Positions 16,006 through 23,954 of a stretch of DNA of 64,000 bases are shown one piece after another. The position numbers were made by a program, and so were the translations under genes. The notes beneath the pieces were generated by a model. That model was not told where the DNA came from and searched no databases. It saw only the letters and a list, made by a program, of their open reading frames with translations. The stretch comes from an uncultured Bryobacterales bacterium (lineage in GTDB: Bacteria; Acidobacteriota; Terriglobia; Bryobacterales; Bryobacteraceae), in NCBI GenBank assembly GCA_937959285.1, contig CALGAR010000134.1, positions 20,224 through 84,223 of the forward strand, given 5' to 3'. The number at the start of each line of letters is the position of its first letter. The first letter of the stretch is position 1.

Positions 16006-17214
16006 ATGCAGAATCCGGGCGTTGGTCGGCGGTCCTTCCTTCGCGCTGCCGGGGGAACCGCCATGGCGATGACAGCGTTGTCCTATTCGCAGGTTCGTGG
16101 AGCCAATGATCGTATACGCCTCGGCGTCGTTGGGGCGGGAGATCGAGGGCGTCACGTGATGGGTCTGTTTCAGAAGGTGCCGCAAGTAGAGGTCGCCGCC
16201 GTTTGCGACATATACGCAAACAACATCGACCTTGCGAAACAGAAGGCTCCGGCAGCTCAGGGGTTCAGTGACCATCGTAAGCTGCTCGAAATGCGCAATC
16301 TGGACGCGGTGCTCATTGCCACGCCGGATCACTGGCATAGCCGGATAACGATAGACGCCCTGAACGCAGGCAAGGACGTCTATGTGGAGAAGCCCCTCAC
16401 CCTCACGATCGAAGAAGGACCCGAGATCGTCAAGGCTGCGCGCGTAAACAACCGGATCTGCCAGGTCGGGATGCAGCAGCGTTCAGGCGCGCATTACATT
16501 CTGGCCCGCGACCAGTACATCCGGCGGCTGGGCCACGTCACGCTCGCGCGAACGTGGTGGCACGGAAATTCGTATCACTTGCGCCGCGCGCCGGCGTCGC
16601 TGCAGACTCGCCCCAGTAATCTCGATTGGGCCCGCTTTCTCGGTCCTCTCAAGTGGAGGGACTACGATCCCCAGCAGTATTTCAACTGGCGCGCTTACCT
16701 CGATTTTGGCGGCGGACAAGTGACAGATTTGTTCACGCATTGGATCGACGTGGTCCACATGTTCCTTGGCCATGACATCCCCACATCGGCAGTTGCCGCA
16801 GGCGGTGTCTATTACTACAAGGACGGAAGAACCGCTCCCGACACCATCAACGTGCTGCTGGAGTACGGCGACCACTACACCGCTACGTTTGAAGCCACAC
16901 TGGCGCCCGGAATTCGCGGGGCGGCGGTCGAGATCTGCGGTACGGAAGGCCGGCTCTGGATTGACCGCAGCAAGATGGAGTTTTACACCGCCGAGCGGGG
17001 AGCGAAACCCGAAGTTGTGCAGGGTCCGGATTACGACTTTACGCTGGACCACGTGAAGAACTTCCTGGATTGCTGCCGCAGCCGCAAGCTGCCCAACGGC
17101 GATGTGCTCATCGGGCACCGGTCGGCGCAGGCCTCGCACCTCGGCAATATCGCCTATCTGCAGAAGCGGCGGCTCAAGTTCGATCCCGAGCGGGAAGAAA
17201 TTCTTCCGCTCTAA
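16006..17214 (+). CDS. Tat-exported Gfo/Idh/MocA family oxidoreductase
   Basis: NAD(P)-dependent sugar or polyol oxidoreductase exported in folded form. The twin-arginine signal is GRRSFLRAAGGTAMAMTALS. The Rossmann fold follows with LGVVGAGDRGRHV near residue 40 and the family motif VEKPLTL near 125; HWHSR and WDRARFLG-like NLDWARFLGPLKWRDYDP follow, typical of the exported acidobacterial/planctomycete subgroup. 402 residues from the ATG at 16006, chosen because a consensus -10 sits six bases before it and it places the RR motif at the very N-terminus. Convergent with the PTE-like gene. Substrate unknown. Confidence 0.92.
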   Translation: MQNPGVGRRSFLRAAGGTAMAMTALSYSQVRGANDRIRLGVVGAGDRGRHVMGLFQKVPQVEVAAVCDIYANNIDLAKQKAPAAQGFSDHRKLLEMRNLDAVLIATPDHWHSRITIDALNAGKDVYVEKPLTLTIEEGPEIVKAARVNNRICQVGMQQRSGAHYILARDQYIRRLGHVTLARTWWHGNSYHLRRAPASLQTRPSNLDWARFLGPLKWRDYDPQQYFNWRAYLDFGGGQVTDLFTHWIDVVHMFLGHDIPTSAVAAGGVYYYKDGRTAPDTINVLLEYGDHYTATFEATLAPGIRGAAVEICGTEGRLWIDRSKMEFYTAERGAKPEVVQGPDYDFTLDHVKNFLDCCRSRKLPNGDVLIGHRSAQASHLGNIAYLQKRRLKFDPEREEILPL

Positions 17215-17241
17215 GGCTGCCGCCCCAGGCCGGAGGGACAG

Positions 17242-18165
17242 CTAGCCGAACGCCTGGGCCGGATTCACCTCCAGCAACTGCCGGACGATACGCTCTTCGA
17301 GTCCTTGAATGAAGTGCGTGTAGATGTACGAATAGTCGCGGAATTCTCCGCCGTCCGGCTCGCCGACGTGATACCATCCGGCGTCCTGTGAGATGAGGGT
17401 GCGGCTCAGGAGATTCTGTTCGGCCATATGCACGATGCATTCATGGTGCCAGCGCGCAGTCTTGGGGCTGATGCCATCGAATTCCACCCATGCTCCGGCG
17501 CGCGCCACCTGCTCGTGTATGCTGTGATCTTTCTCGCTCTGCGCGTGTACCCACACGAATTTGGACGGCTTGACCCGTCGTGACTGGACAACTTCGAGCT
17601 GCTCTAAGGCTGCCTGTCCGTTGCCGGTGTGGGAAGCGATGGTGAGACCTGTTTCCGCCGAGGTGATCGCGGCGGCTGTGATCAATTTGCGGTCCAGCGG
17701 GTGAAGGGGGTTGCTCCCGCTGACGCCAATCTTGATAAACCTCGGCTTCACTCCGTCGATTCCGCGCTTTGCCTCCTGGACCCACCGCGCGGCAAGCTCC
17801 TCCGGGCTTTCCGTCATTGCGTAAGGGGGAAGGTACCGAAAGTCCTTGCCGGCGCCGTAGAGGCCTGTGTTTGTCCAGATCTCGATCCCCGTTTCCTCCG
17901 ACAGCTTTTGAAGGAGCTTCGGGTCGCGACCAAGATAGTTGGGAGTGCATTCCTGGAGCCGGCGGCAGCCGTGGCGCTTCAGATCCTCGAGGTACGGTTT
18001 GACGATGCGAATCACTTCCCGGGCATCGTACCGGCTTCGCGAAACTTCGTCTGCTCCAATAAAGTCAACGAGGATGTGCTCGTGGACCAGGATGGTTTGG
18101 AAGGCTGCTCCTCGCAGTGCTGGCGCTGCAAGAAGACTGAGTGCTTCGCGTCGTGTCATCGCCAT
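17242..18165 (-). CDS. Phosphotriesterase-family metallohydrolase with Tat-like signal
   Basis: TIM-barrel amidohydrolase of the PTE/lactonase group. The N-terminus MTRREALSLLAAPAL looks like a compact twin-arginine signal. Metal ligands are His28/His30 (VHEHI), the probable carboxylated Lys in RFIKIGVSG, His of ASHTGNG, His of WVHAQSEKD and Asp of ISQDAGWYH. 307 residues, a little shorter than typical PTE (about 330). The natural activity of such homologues is often lactonase; the substrate here is not readable. Its 3' end faces the exported oxidoreductase 27 bases away; both being exported hints at work on the same periplasmic sugar derivative. Confidence 0.88.
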   Translation of the reverse strand: MAMTRREALSLLAAPALRGAAFQTILVHEHILVDFIGADEVSRSRYDAREVIRIVKPYLEDLKRHGCRRLQECTPNYLGRDPKLLQKLSEETGIEIWTNTGLYGAGKDFRYLPPYAMTESPEELAARWVQEAKRGIDGVKPRFIKIGVSGSNPLHPLDRKLITAAAITSAETGLTIASHTGNGQAALEQLEVVQSRRVKPSKFVWVHAQSEKDHSIHEQVARAGAWVEFDGISPKTARWHHECIVHMAEQNLLSRTLISQDAGWYHVGEPDGGEFRDYSYIYTHFIQGLEERIVRQLLEVNPAQAFG

Positions 18166-18172
18166 CGATCCA

Positions 18173-18178
18173 ATCTTA
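18173..18178 (-). promoter_or_regulatory. Candidate -10 box for the PTE-like gene
   Basis: On the minus strand TAAGAT ends seven bases before the ATG at 18165, with no Shine-Dalgarno between. This is one more case of the -10-next-to-start pattern; the -35 is unclear. Confidence 0.35.
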
Positions 18179-18195
18179 CTGCCGGAAGAGGACGG

Positions 18196-18645
18196 CTATG
18201 GGACGACGAGGCGATCGGGGTCGATGATGTGCTTGAAGCGTCCGTCGAGGCGCACGCGAGCGATCCGCCAGGGAACCGGGTTTTCGGGAAGCGCTGTGAT
18301 TTTATTTATGGGGATCGGGACGACTTTGGATACGCGATCTGCCAGCAGCGCAACCGGCCGGGGTAAGGTGTCAGCAGCTCGAACGGCGATCAGGATGACG
18401 TATCGTCTTCGCTGCCTTCGGGAGTCGCTGGCCGACGGCGATCCGCAGGAGACGATTGGAATGGACTGGCCGCGTACAACGATGCACTGCGCAGCGAGCT
18501 GGGTTCCATCATCATCGCGAATTGAATGGATCTCCAGGACGCGTTGTGATGGAACCGCAAACTCTTCCTTGCCGCTTCGGAAAATGAGATAGGGCCGAGT
18601 TGCCGCCCGGTGTTCGTCCAAAACTGGGGAGCGGACCATTCTCAC
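18196..18645 (-). CDS. cheW: CheW-like chemotaxis adaptor domain protein
   Basis: Small CheW-fold protein that would couple a receptor to a kinase. Core blocks are PYLIFRSGKEEFAVPSQRVLEI, then VVRGQSIPIVSCG and PVALLADRVSKVVPIP, matching the two five-stranded barrels of CheW. 149 residues, near normal. The start is a GTG at 18645 or an ATG two codons later; neither has a strong ribosome site. It is the last of cheY-cheX-cheW, four bases after cheX. No CheA or receptor gene lies nearby, so it must serve a signalling complex encoded elsewhere. Confidence 0.8.
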   Translation of the reverse strand: MRMVRSPVLDEHRAATRPYLIFRSGKEEFAVPSQRVLEIHSIRDDDGTQLAAQCIVVRGQSIPIVSCGSPSASDSRRQRRRYVILIAVRAADTLPRPVALLADRVSKVVPIPINKITALPENPVPWRIARVRLDGRFKHIIDPDRLVVP

Positions 18646-18648
18646 GGC

Positions 18649-19179
18649 TCAAACTGACCGCATCCCCGCCATCCAGAAACGCGAGTGCGCGGTCTTGCCG
18701 TCCTCATTCGGAGCGAGGCAAACCTGCACCTCGATGCGCTCGTCGTTCCAGAAGAACGGAACGCCAACCCACTCACTGTTGCCAACCGTGCGCGTGATGA
18801 AGTTCCTTCCGTAGATTACGGTCGGGATGCTCAAGCCCATCGGCCCGAACTGTTCCTCGAGGCTGGTCTTGACATTCCCGATGATCATGTTCGTGACTTC
18901 CGCGACCGCGTCGAGCACCTCGGAATTTACTGCCGGGTAGTCGTTCATGAGAAAGCCGGCGGCAATCTTGCAGGCCATCTCCGCGCTGCAGAAAACGCTG
19001 CCTGTTCCGATCCAGGCGCCTGCCAGTCCGATGAGGGAAACTACTCCTTCGCTGGGGCCGGGATCAGAACCGCCCAGATATGCCTCACCGCTGGTAATTT
19101 CAGTCCCGAGCATGGTCGAAAAGACATGCCCGGTGGCCTCCTTTACAAGTTTTGCCAGTTGCTCTGTGCTCATGGACAT
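18649..19179 (-). CDS. cheX: CheX-like CheY-P phosphatase
   Basis: Chemotaxis phosphatase of the CheC/CheX/FliY class. 176 residues with the family helix EVLDAVAEVTNMIIGNVKTSL containing the E-x3-N catalytic pattern (Glu and Asn), and an N-terminal region VKEATGHVFSTMLGTEI typical of CheX. The start ATG follows AGGAGATCCC. It lies between cheY and cheW, so it probably dephosphorylates the adjacent CheY. Only one E-x3-N helix is seen, which favours CheX over CheC. Confidence 0.82.
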   Translation of the reverse strand: MSMSTEQLAKLVKEATGHVFSTMLGTEITSGEAYLGGSDPGPSEGVVSLIGLAGAWIGTGSVFCSAEMACKIAAGFLMNDYPAVNSEVLDAVAEVTNMIIGNVKTSLEEQFGPMGLSIPTVIYGRNFITRTVGNSEWVGVPFFWNDERIEVQVCLAPNEDGKTAHSRFWMAGMRSV

Positions 19180-19189
19180 CTGGGATCTC

Positions 19190-19561
19190 CTAAATCAGGC
19201 CGGCGAGCTTTTCCTTGATCTGGTCGGCAGTAAATGGCTTGCGTACGTATCCGGAAGCTCCCAGTTGCACAGCTTCCATGACCTTGTTTTGGCTGCCTTC
19301 CGTTGTGATCATCACAACAGGGACATCCTTCCAGGCCGCATTCGCTCGTACGCGCCCAAGGAATTGCAGGCCGTCCATGTTCGGCATGTTGATGTCGGAA
19401 AGTATGAGCTGGACTTTTTCCTTCTGCAAAAGATCCAGCGCTTCATTCCCATCCCCCGCTTCCAGGACACGACCGACCGGTACGTCGGCTTGAACCAGGA
19501 CGCGCTGCAGGATCTTTCGAATGGCGGCTGAATCGTCGACGATCAAAATATCAAGAGCCAT
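19190..19561 (-). CDS. cheY: CheY-like single-domain response regulator
   Basis: Receiver-only regulator, 123 residues. Asp9-Asp10 (VDDS), phospho-acceptor Asp56 in ILSDINMPNMDG, Thr86 and Lys108 in YVRKPF form the full active site. The hallmark CheY ending ADQIKEKLAGLI is present. Start ATG after AAGGAGACACG. First gene of the three-gene chemotaxis set. The output could be motility or, in Acidobacteria, another behaviour such as type IV pili control; the sequence does not decide. Confidence 0.92.
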   Translation of the reverse strand: MALDILIVDDSAAIRKILQRVLVQADVPVGRVLEAGDGNEALDLLQKEKVQLILSDINMPNMDGLQFLGRVRANAAWKDVPVVMITTEGSQNKVMEAVQLGASGYVRKPFTADQIKEKLAGLI

Positions 19562-19624
19562 CGTGTCTCCTTAGACAAGAGGCTCATCGGCAAAGCTTAG
19601 AAGGGCTTGAGGAAAAGCGGCGAT

Positions 19625-20689
19625 CTATGCCAGATGGCGGAGCACCGCCTCCGTGACATCCGAGGTTCCGCTAGTCCCGCCAAGGTCCGGAGGCAGCGTC
19701 TTCCCCTCGGCTAGTACTGCCGCGACAGCCCGTTCTATTGCCTGCGCAGCCACCGGTTCGCCCAGATGCTCGAGCATCATGCCTGCCGACAGGATGGCGG
19801 CCAGAGGGTTGACGATCCCCTTGCCCGCAATATCCGGGGCAGATCCGTGGACTGGCTCGAACATGGAGGGATATCGACGCAGCGGGTCGAGGTTTGCGCT
19901 CGCCGCGAGGCCGATGCTTCCGGTGAGGATCGCCGAAAGATCGCTGAGGATATCGCCGAACAGGTTGGACGCCACAACGACGTCGAAGCTCTGGGGACGC
20001 CTTACGAAGTTCATGGCGGCCGCATCCACGAGCAGAGATTCGGTCTTAATGTCCGGGAACTCCGCCGCTACGCTCTGAAACACGCGGTCCCATAGCACCA
20101 TGCTGTAGGCCTGCGCATTCGATTTCGTAATGGACGTGACCGTCCTGCGCTTGTTTCTACGCCGCGCAAGCTCGAACGCAAAGCGGATGATCCGTTCGAC
20201 ACCGCGCCGGGTGAACACGGAGGTCTGAATGGCGACTTCGTCGGACTGCTCGTGATAAACGAAGCCGCCAATCGGTGAGTACTCACCTTCCGTGTTCTCG
20301 CGAACGACAACCATGTCAATGGAGCCAAACTCTACGTCTCGAAGCGGGGAGCGGACGCCCGGATAGAGCACCGCTGGCCGGACATTCGCGTATTGATCGA
20401 AGGCGCGCCGGATAGGGAGCAGCAGGCCATGGAGCGTGACATGATCCGGTATCGAGGGATGCCCGACCGCGCCCAGCAGAATGGCGTCAAAGTCGCGCAG
20501 CACGTTTAGCCCGTCCTCCGGCATCATCCGTCCGTTGCGGAAGTAGTAATCCGAACCCCAGTCGAACTCCGTGTACTTCAGAGTGAAGCCGAACTTTGAG
20601 GAGACCAGATCAATGACGCGACGCGCCGCCGGGACAACCTCCTGCCCCACGCCGTCTCCAGCAATCACAGCGATCGAATAGCAAGCCAT
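19625..20689 (-). CDS. D-malate/tartrate-type decarboxylating dehydrogenase
   Basis: Beta-decarboxylating dehydrogenase of the isocitrate/isopropylmalate family. Within it, the pattern of DFDAILLGAVGHPSIPDHVTL, RRAFDQYANVRPAVLYPGV and VVRENTEGEYSPIGG is that of DmlA/TtuC (D-malate or tartrate dehydrogenase), not LeuB. NAD and metal blocks VVASNLFGDILSDLSA and FEPVHGSAPDIAGKGI are intact. 354 residues. The ATG at 20689 follows TAGGAGC and begins MACYSIAVIAGDG; a longer in-frame opening upstream is not family-like. Divergent from an SDR 24 bases away. Exact substrate is inferred. Confidence 0.88.
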   Translation of the reverse strand: MACYSIAVIAGDGVGQEVVPAARRVIDLVSSKFGFTLKYTEFDWGSDYYFRNGRMMPEDGLNVLRDFDAILLGAVGHPSIPDHVTLHGLLLPIRRAFDQYANVRPAVLYPGVRSPLRDVEFGSIDMVVVRENTEGEYSPIGGFVYHEQSDEVAIQTSVFTRRGVERIIRFAFELARRRNKRRTVTSITKSNAQAYSMVLWDRVFQSVAAEFPDIKTESLLVDAAAMNFVRRPQSFDVVVASNLFGDILSDLSAILTGSIGLAASANLDPLRRYPSMFEPVHGSAPDIAGKGIVNPLAAILSAGMMLEHLGEPVAAQAIERAVAAVLAEGKTLPPDLGGTSGTSDVTEAVLRHLA

Positions 20690-20701
20690 TGGAAAAGCTC
20701 C

Positions 20702-20707
20702 TATCAT
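20702..20707 (+). promoter_or_regulatory. Candidate -10 box for the SDR gene
   Basis: TATCAT ends six bases before the GTG at 20714, the same spacing and hexamer as at 10158. No Shine-Dalgarno on this strand. It lies in the 24-base divergent gap, where the minus-strand neighbour does have a Shine-Dalgarno. Confidence 0.35.
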
Positions 20708-20713
20708 AACAGA

Positions 20714-21493
20714 GTGGCTGAAGTGAACCTGTTCTCGTTGCGCGGGCGCACGGCTCTGGTCGCCGGGGCGAGCCGCGGTATTGGATTGGCGATTGCGCGG
20801 GCGATGGCCCGCAGCGGTGCAGATACGATCATGGCTGCGCGTTCGACCGAGGAGCTCGAGAGTCAAGCATCAATGCTTCGCGAGCAGGGATTTTCTGCCC
20901 GCGCGATGTATCTGGACATCTCCGATCCGCACTCCGTGCATCAGGCGGTGGACGGGCTCCCCGAGATTGACATTCTGGTGAACGTGGCGGGTACGAACAT
21001 CCGCAAGCGATTCGAAGAGTACACGCTCGGCGAGTATGAAAAGATCATGCGCGTGAACCTCGACGGTATTTTCGAGTTGACGCAGCAGGTCGGAAGCCGC
21101 ATGATTGCGCGCGGCAAGGGCGGCAAGATCATCCATGTCGGCAGCCTCATGTCGCTGCTCGGCCTGCCTTACGTGACGGTCTACGCGATGACGAAGAGCG
21201 CGATTGCCGGCTTGACGCGGTCGCTCGCCGCCGAGTGGGGCAAGTACGACATCCAGGTCAACTGCATTGCGCCGGGCTTCATTCTCACGGATCTCAACCG
21301 GAACATGTGGCAGAGCCCCGTCATGGACAAGTGGCGGGAAGGAGTGCAGGCGAACCCGCGCATGGGCGTCCCCGACGACATTGCACCCCTGGCGGTCTTC
21401 CTTGCCGGGCCGGGTTCGGACTATATTACCGGTCAGGTGATTGCGGTCGACGGCGGCTACACGACGACTGCCGTCTGGCCATTTGAACCGTGA
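20714..21493 (+). CDS. SDR oxidoreductase, gluconate-5-dehydrogenase-like
   Basis: Classical short-chain dehydrogenase, 259 residues. Cofactor motif GASRGIGLAIA near residue 19, NVAG near 90, catalytic Ser of HVGSLMS, and YAMTK with Tyr/Lys. TNIRKRFEEYTL is typical of gluconate 5-dehydrogenase and 2-deoxy-gluconate 3-dehydrogenase types. C-terminal GSDYITGQVIAVDGGYT. Starts with GTG and ends overlapping the next gene by four bases (GTGA). The paralogue at 30264 shares the NIRK segment. Likely acts on a sugar acid, in keeping with the adjacent hydroxy-acid dehydrogenase. Confidence 0.9.
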   Translation: MAEVNLFSLRGRTALVAGASRGIGLAIARAMARSGADTIMAARSTEELESQASMLREQGFSARAMYLDISDPHSVHQAVDGLPEIDILVNVAGTNIRKRFEEYTLGEYEKIMRVNLDGIFELTQQVGSRMIARGKGGKIIHVGSLMSLLGLPYVTVYAMTKSAIAGLTRSLAAEWGKYDIQVNCIAPGFILTDLNRNMWQSPVMDKWREGVQANPRMGVPDDIAPLAVFLAGPGSDYITGQVIAVDGGYTTTAVWPFEP

Positions 21494-22344
21494 GGTCTCT
21501 GGTTCTCATTCTGGGGCTCCTGACGTTGGGGGCCGCGCAGTCTCCCACGGACAGTTTTGTCTGTCCCATGGATCCGGATATTCGGTCGTCGAAGCCGGCC
21601 CGCTGTTCCCGCTGCGGCATGAAGCTTGTGCCGGGGATTCCGGATCCGGTCGAATATCCGGTCCGGATCTCGACGCGGCCCCGTGTCATCAAGCCGGGGC
21701 AGACGGTCGAGCTGGCGTTCGAGATTCAGGATCCGAAAACGGGGAAGAGGACGGGCCGCCTGGAGATCGTCCACGAGAAGCTCTTCCACCTGTTTCTCAT
21801 CAGTGAAGATCTCCGTTACTTTGCACATGAGCATCCCGAGCCGGGGAAGGACGGAATCTTCCGCTTTCCCACTGTCTTTCCCAAACCTGGCTTGTACCGG
21901 GTTCTGTGTGACTTCTACCCTTCCGGGGGGACACCGCAAGTCGCCGTCAAGACGCTGATCACCGCCGGGTATCAGCCGCCCGAAGTCCTGGAGCCGGCGA
22001 AATTGACAGCAGACCTGTCGCCCAAAACATCGGAAAACTTAACCGTGGAACTTACAACGGAGCCGGCCGAACCAATCGCGGGATTGAAGACGCTGCTGTT
22101 CTTCCGCCTGACACCATCGGAAGGACTGGAACCTTATCTGGGAGCCTGGGGACATCTGCTGGCGGCGAGCGGCGACCTCGTCGACGTGATTCATACGCAT
22201 CCGTTCATCGCCGATGGCGGGCCGCAGGTACAGTTCAACGTGATTTTTCCGCGGGAAGCGATCTATCGGGTTTGGGTACAGTTTCAGCGGGAAGGGAAGG
22301 TGAATACAGTCGCTTTCAATATTCCCGTGAAGAGGCTGCGCTAG
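21490..22344 (+). CDS. Exported protein with heavy-metal-binding domain
   Basis: Signal peptide (RSLVLILGLLTLGAAQS) followed at once by FVCPMDPDIRSSKPARCSRC then GMKLVPG, the Cys-rich heavy-metal-binding module with CP-M-P and CxxCGM found in CusB/CopA-type proteins. The remaining 230 residues are two beta-rich immunoglobulin-like domains rich in His (FHLFLISEDLRYFAHEHPEP and GAWGHLLAASGDLVDVIHTHPF) and resemble the FixH/CopC-like fold. 284 residues. GTG start coupled to the SDR. Probable periplasmic copper or similar metal handling; the link with an SDR is unexpected. Convergent with the next gene by four bases. Confidence 0.8.
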   Translation: MRSLVLILGLLTLGAAQSPTDSFVCPMDPDIRSSKPARCSRCGMKLVPGIPDPVEYPVRISTRPRVIKPGQTVELAFEIQDPKTGKRTGRLEIVHEKLFHLFLISEDLRYFAHEHPEPGKDGIFRFPTVFPKPGLYRVLCDFYPSGGTPQVAVKTLITAGYQPPEVLEPAKLTADLSPKTSENLTVELTTEPAEPIAGLKTLLFFRLTPSEGLEPYLGAWGHLLAASGDLVDVIHTHPFIADGGPQVQFNVIFPREAIYRVWVQFQREGKVNTVAFNIPVKRLR

Positions 22345-22712
22345 ACCTTAGGACGGGCGAGCCGCGCATCGACGAAGGACTTGACGCAAAGGGCGACGAA
22401 CACTATCAGAACGACCGCCATTGCGCTTTGAGCCGCGACAGCGCCGGGCCGGGCAACTTGCTCTCCTGAGAGAAGCGCGGGCAGCTTCGCCAGGCCGCGT
22501 GCCGAACCGAGAATACCCAATACGCCGAGCATTGCGGCAGCGTGCATTGCATGCTTGCGCGAGTTGGGATTGCGGGCGATCAAACCCAGGATGAGAAACA
22601 GGACGCCGAAACCGGCGGGGATCAGAGCAGTCAGGCTGGTGCGGGTGGCAAGATAGCCGCCGACTCCCAGCAGGATGAGCAGAACGCCGACAGCGATAGT
22701 GATTCTGTACAT
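22341..22712 (-). CDS. Small integral membrane protein, unrecognised family
   Basis: 123 residues with four predicted TM helices (about 5-22, 28-45, 58-76, 95-113) and short polar loops (ARNPNSRKHAMHAA). No functional motif is visible. It is the last gene of the long minus-strand operon, three bases after the dicarboxylate-type symporter, and may simply share its transcript. Function not assignable. Confidence 0.75.
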   Translation of the reverse strand: MYRITIAVGVLLILLGVGGYLATRTSLTALIPAGFGVLFLILGLIARNPNSRKHAMHAAAMLGVLGILGSARGLAKLPALLSGEQVARPGAVAAQSAMAVVLIVFVALCVKSFVDARLARPKV

Positions 22713-22715
22713 GCT

Positions 22716-23954
22716 CTACGCTTCCAGCGTAGCATGGCTGCTTCCCGCCTCGGACAGCTTATAGCCCTCCCATTTCGCAATGACCGCTGTCGCCAGGCAG
22801 TTTCCGAGCACGTTGACCGACGTCCGCGCCATATCCATCACAGCATCGATGCCGAGTAACACGGCCGCGCCTTCGAGCGGGAGTCCGAAGGTGGCCAAGG
22901 TGCCCGTCAGGATGACCAGCGCGGCGCGAGGCACGCCCGCGACGCCCTTGCTCGTCAGCATCAGAGTCAACATCATGATGACTTGCTGGCCGATCGAAAG
23001 CTCGATGCCGGCTGCCTGGGCCACAAACACGGAGGCGAGGGAGAGGTAGAGCGTCGTGCCGTCCAGGTTGAAGCTGTAACCGGTTGGCATCACGAACGCA
23101 ACAATGTGCTTTGGAACGCCGAAGCGTTCCATGTTCTGGAGCGCACGCGGAAGCGCCGCCTCGCTCGACGCAGTCGAGAAGGCAATCAGGAAGGGCTCCT
23201 TCGCGGCCTGAAGGAAGCGGCCCATGGGAATCCGCAGCGCCGCGATCACTCCGCCCAGGACCACCACGACGAACAGCGCCTGCGCGACGTACATCGTGAG
23301 AATCAGCTTACCGAGGCCGAGTAGCACGCCCACGCCTTTCGTGCCCACGGTCACTGCCATGGCCGCGCCCACGCCGACAGGGGCCAGATACATCACATAG
23401 CGTGTGTATTGAAACATCACCTCGGCCAGGGACTCGGCGAAATCGACGACGGGCTTGGCGCGGCTTCCAATTGCGGCGCAAGCCCCGCCGAACAGGAAGG
23501 CGAAGACCACAATCTGCAGTACCTCGCCGCGCGCCATAGCGTCGATGATGCTGGCGGGAAACGTGTGTTCGAGGATTGCCGTGAGGCTGGTGGAAGCCTT
23601 GGGGAGAGCGGCTTCCTCGGCGGTCATCTCCAATCGCATGCCGTCGCCCGGCTGGGCCAGATTCACCGCCGCGAGACCGAGCACGAGCGCGATGGTGGTG
23701 ACGATCTCAAAGTACACGATGGCCTTCAGGCCAATGCGCCCCATCGTCTTCACATTGCCGGCCCCGGCAATCCCGTAGACAAGCGTTCCAAACAGAAGGG
23801 GCGCGATGATCGACTTGATCAGGCGCAAAAAGATGTTGCTGACAGGCGAGAGTTGACCCGCGATGTCCGGCACGGCGAACCCAAAACCGATGCCGGCAGC
23901 CATGCCGATGAAGATCCAAGCCGTCAGCGAAAGCTTTTTCAACGCTCGCCCCAT
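22716..23954 (-). CDS. Dicarboxylate/amino acid:cation symporter (DAACS, GltP/DctA-like)
   Basis: Secondary transporter driven by H+ or Na+. 412 residues with the family's eight TM helices. The reentrant hairpin HP1 motif is AFSTASSEAALP, and TM7 carries GYSFNLDGTTLY (canonical N-x-DGT). HP2 region SKGVAGVPRAALVILTGTL and TM8 GIDAVMDMARTSVNVLGNCL (with the Asp/Arg/Asn contacts) are intact. Substrate is probably C4-dicarboxylate or glutamate; the D-malate-type enzyme nearby makes dicarboxylate plausible. Its start overlaps nadK by 16 bases. Confidence 0.93.
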   Translation of the reverse strand: MGRALKKLSLTAWIFIGMAAGIGFGFAVPDIAGQLSPVSNIFLRLIKSIIAPLLFGTLVYGIAGAGNVKTMGRIGLKAIVYFEIVTTIALVLGLAAVNLAQPGDGMRLEMTAEEAALPKASTSLTAILEHTFPASIIDAMARGEVLQIVVFAFLFGGACAAIGSRAKPVVDFAESLAEVMFQYTRYVMYLAPVGVGAAMAVTVGTKGVGVLLGLGKLILTMYVAQALFVVVVLGGVIAALRIPMGRFLQAAKEPFLIAFSTASSEAALPRALQNMERFGVPKHIVAFVMPTGYSFNLDGTTLYLSLASVFVAQAAGIELSIGQQVIMMLTLMLTSKGVAGVPRAALVILTGTLATFGLPLEGAAVLLGIDAVMDMARTSVNVLGNCLATAVIAKWEGYKLSEAGSSHATLEA

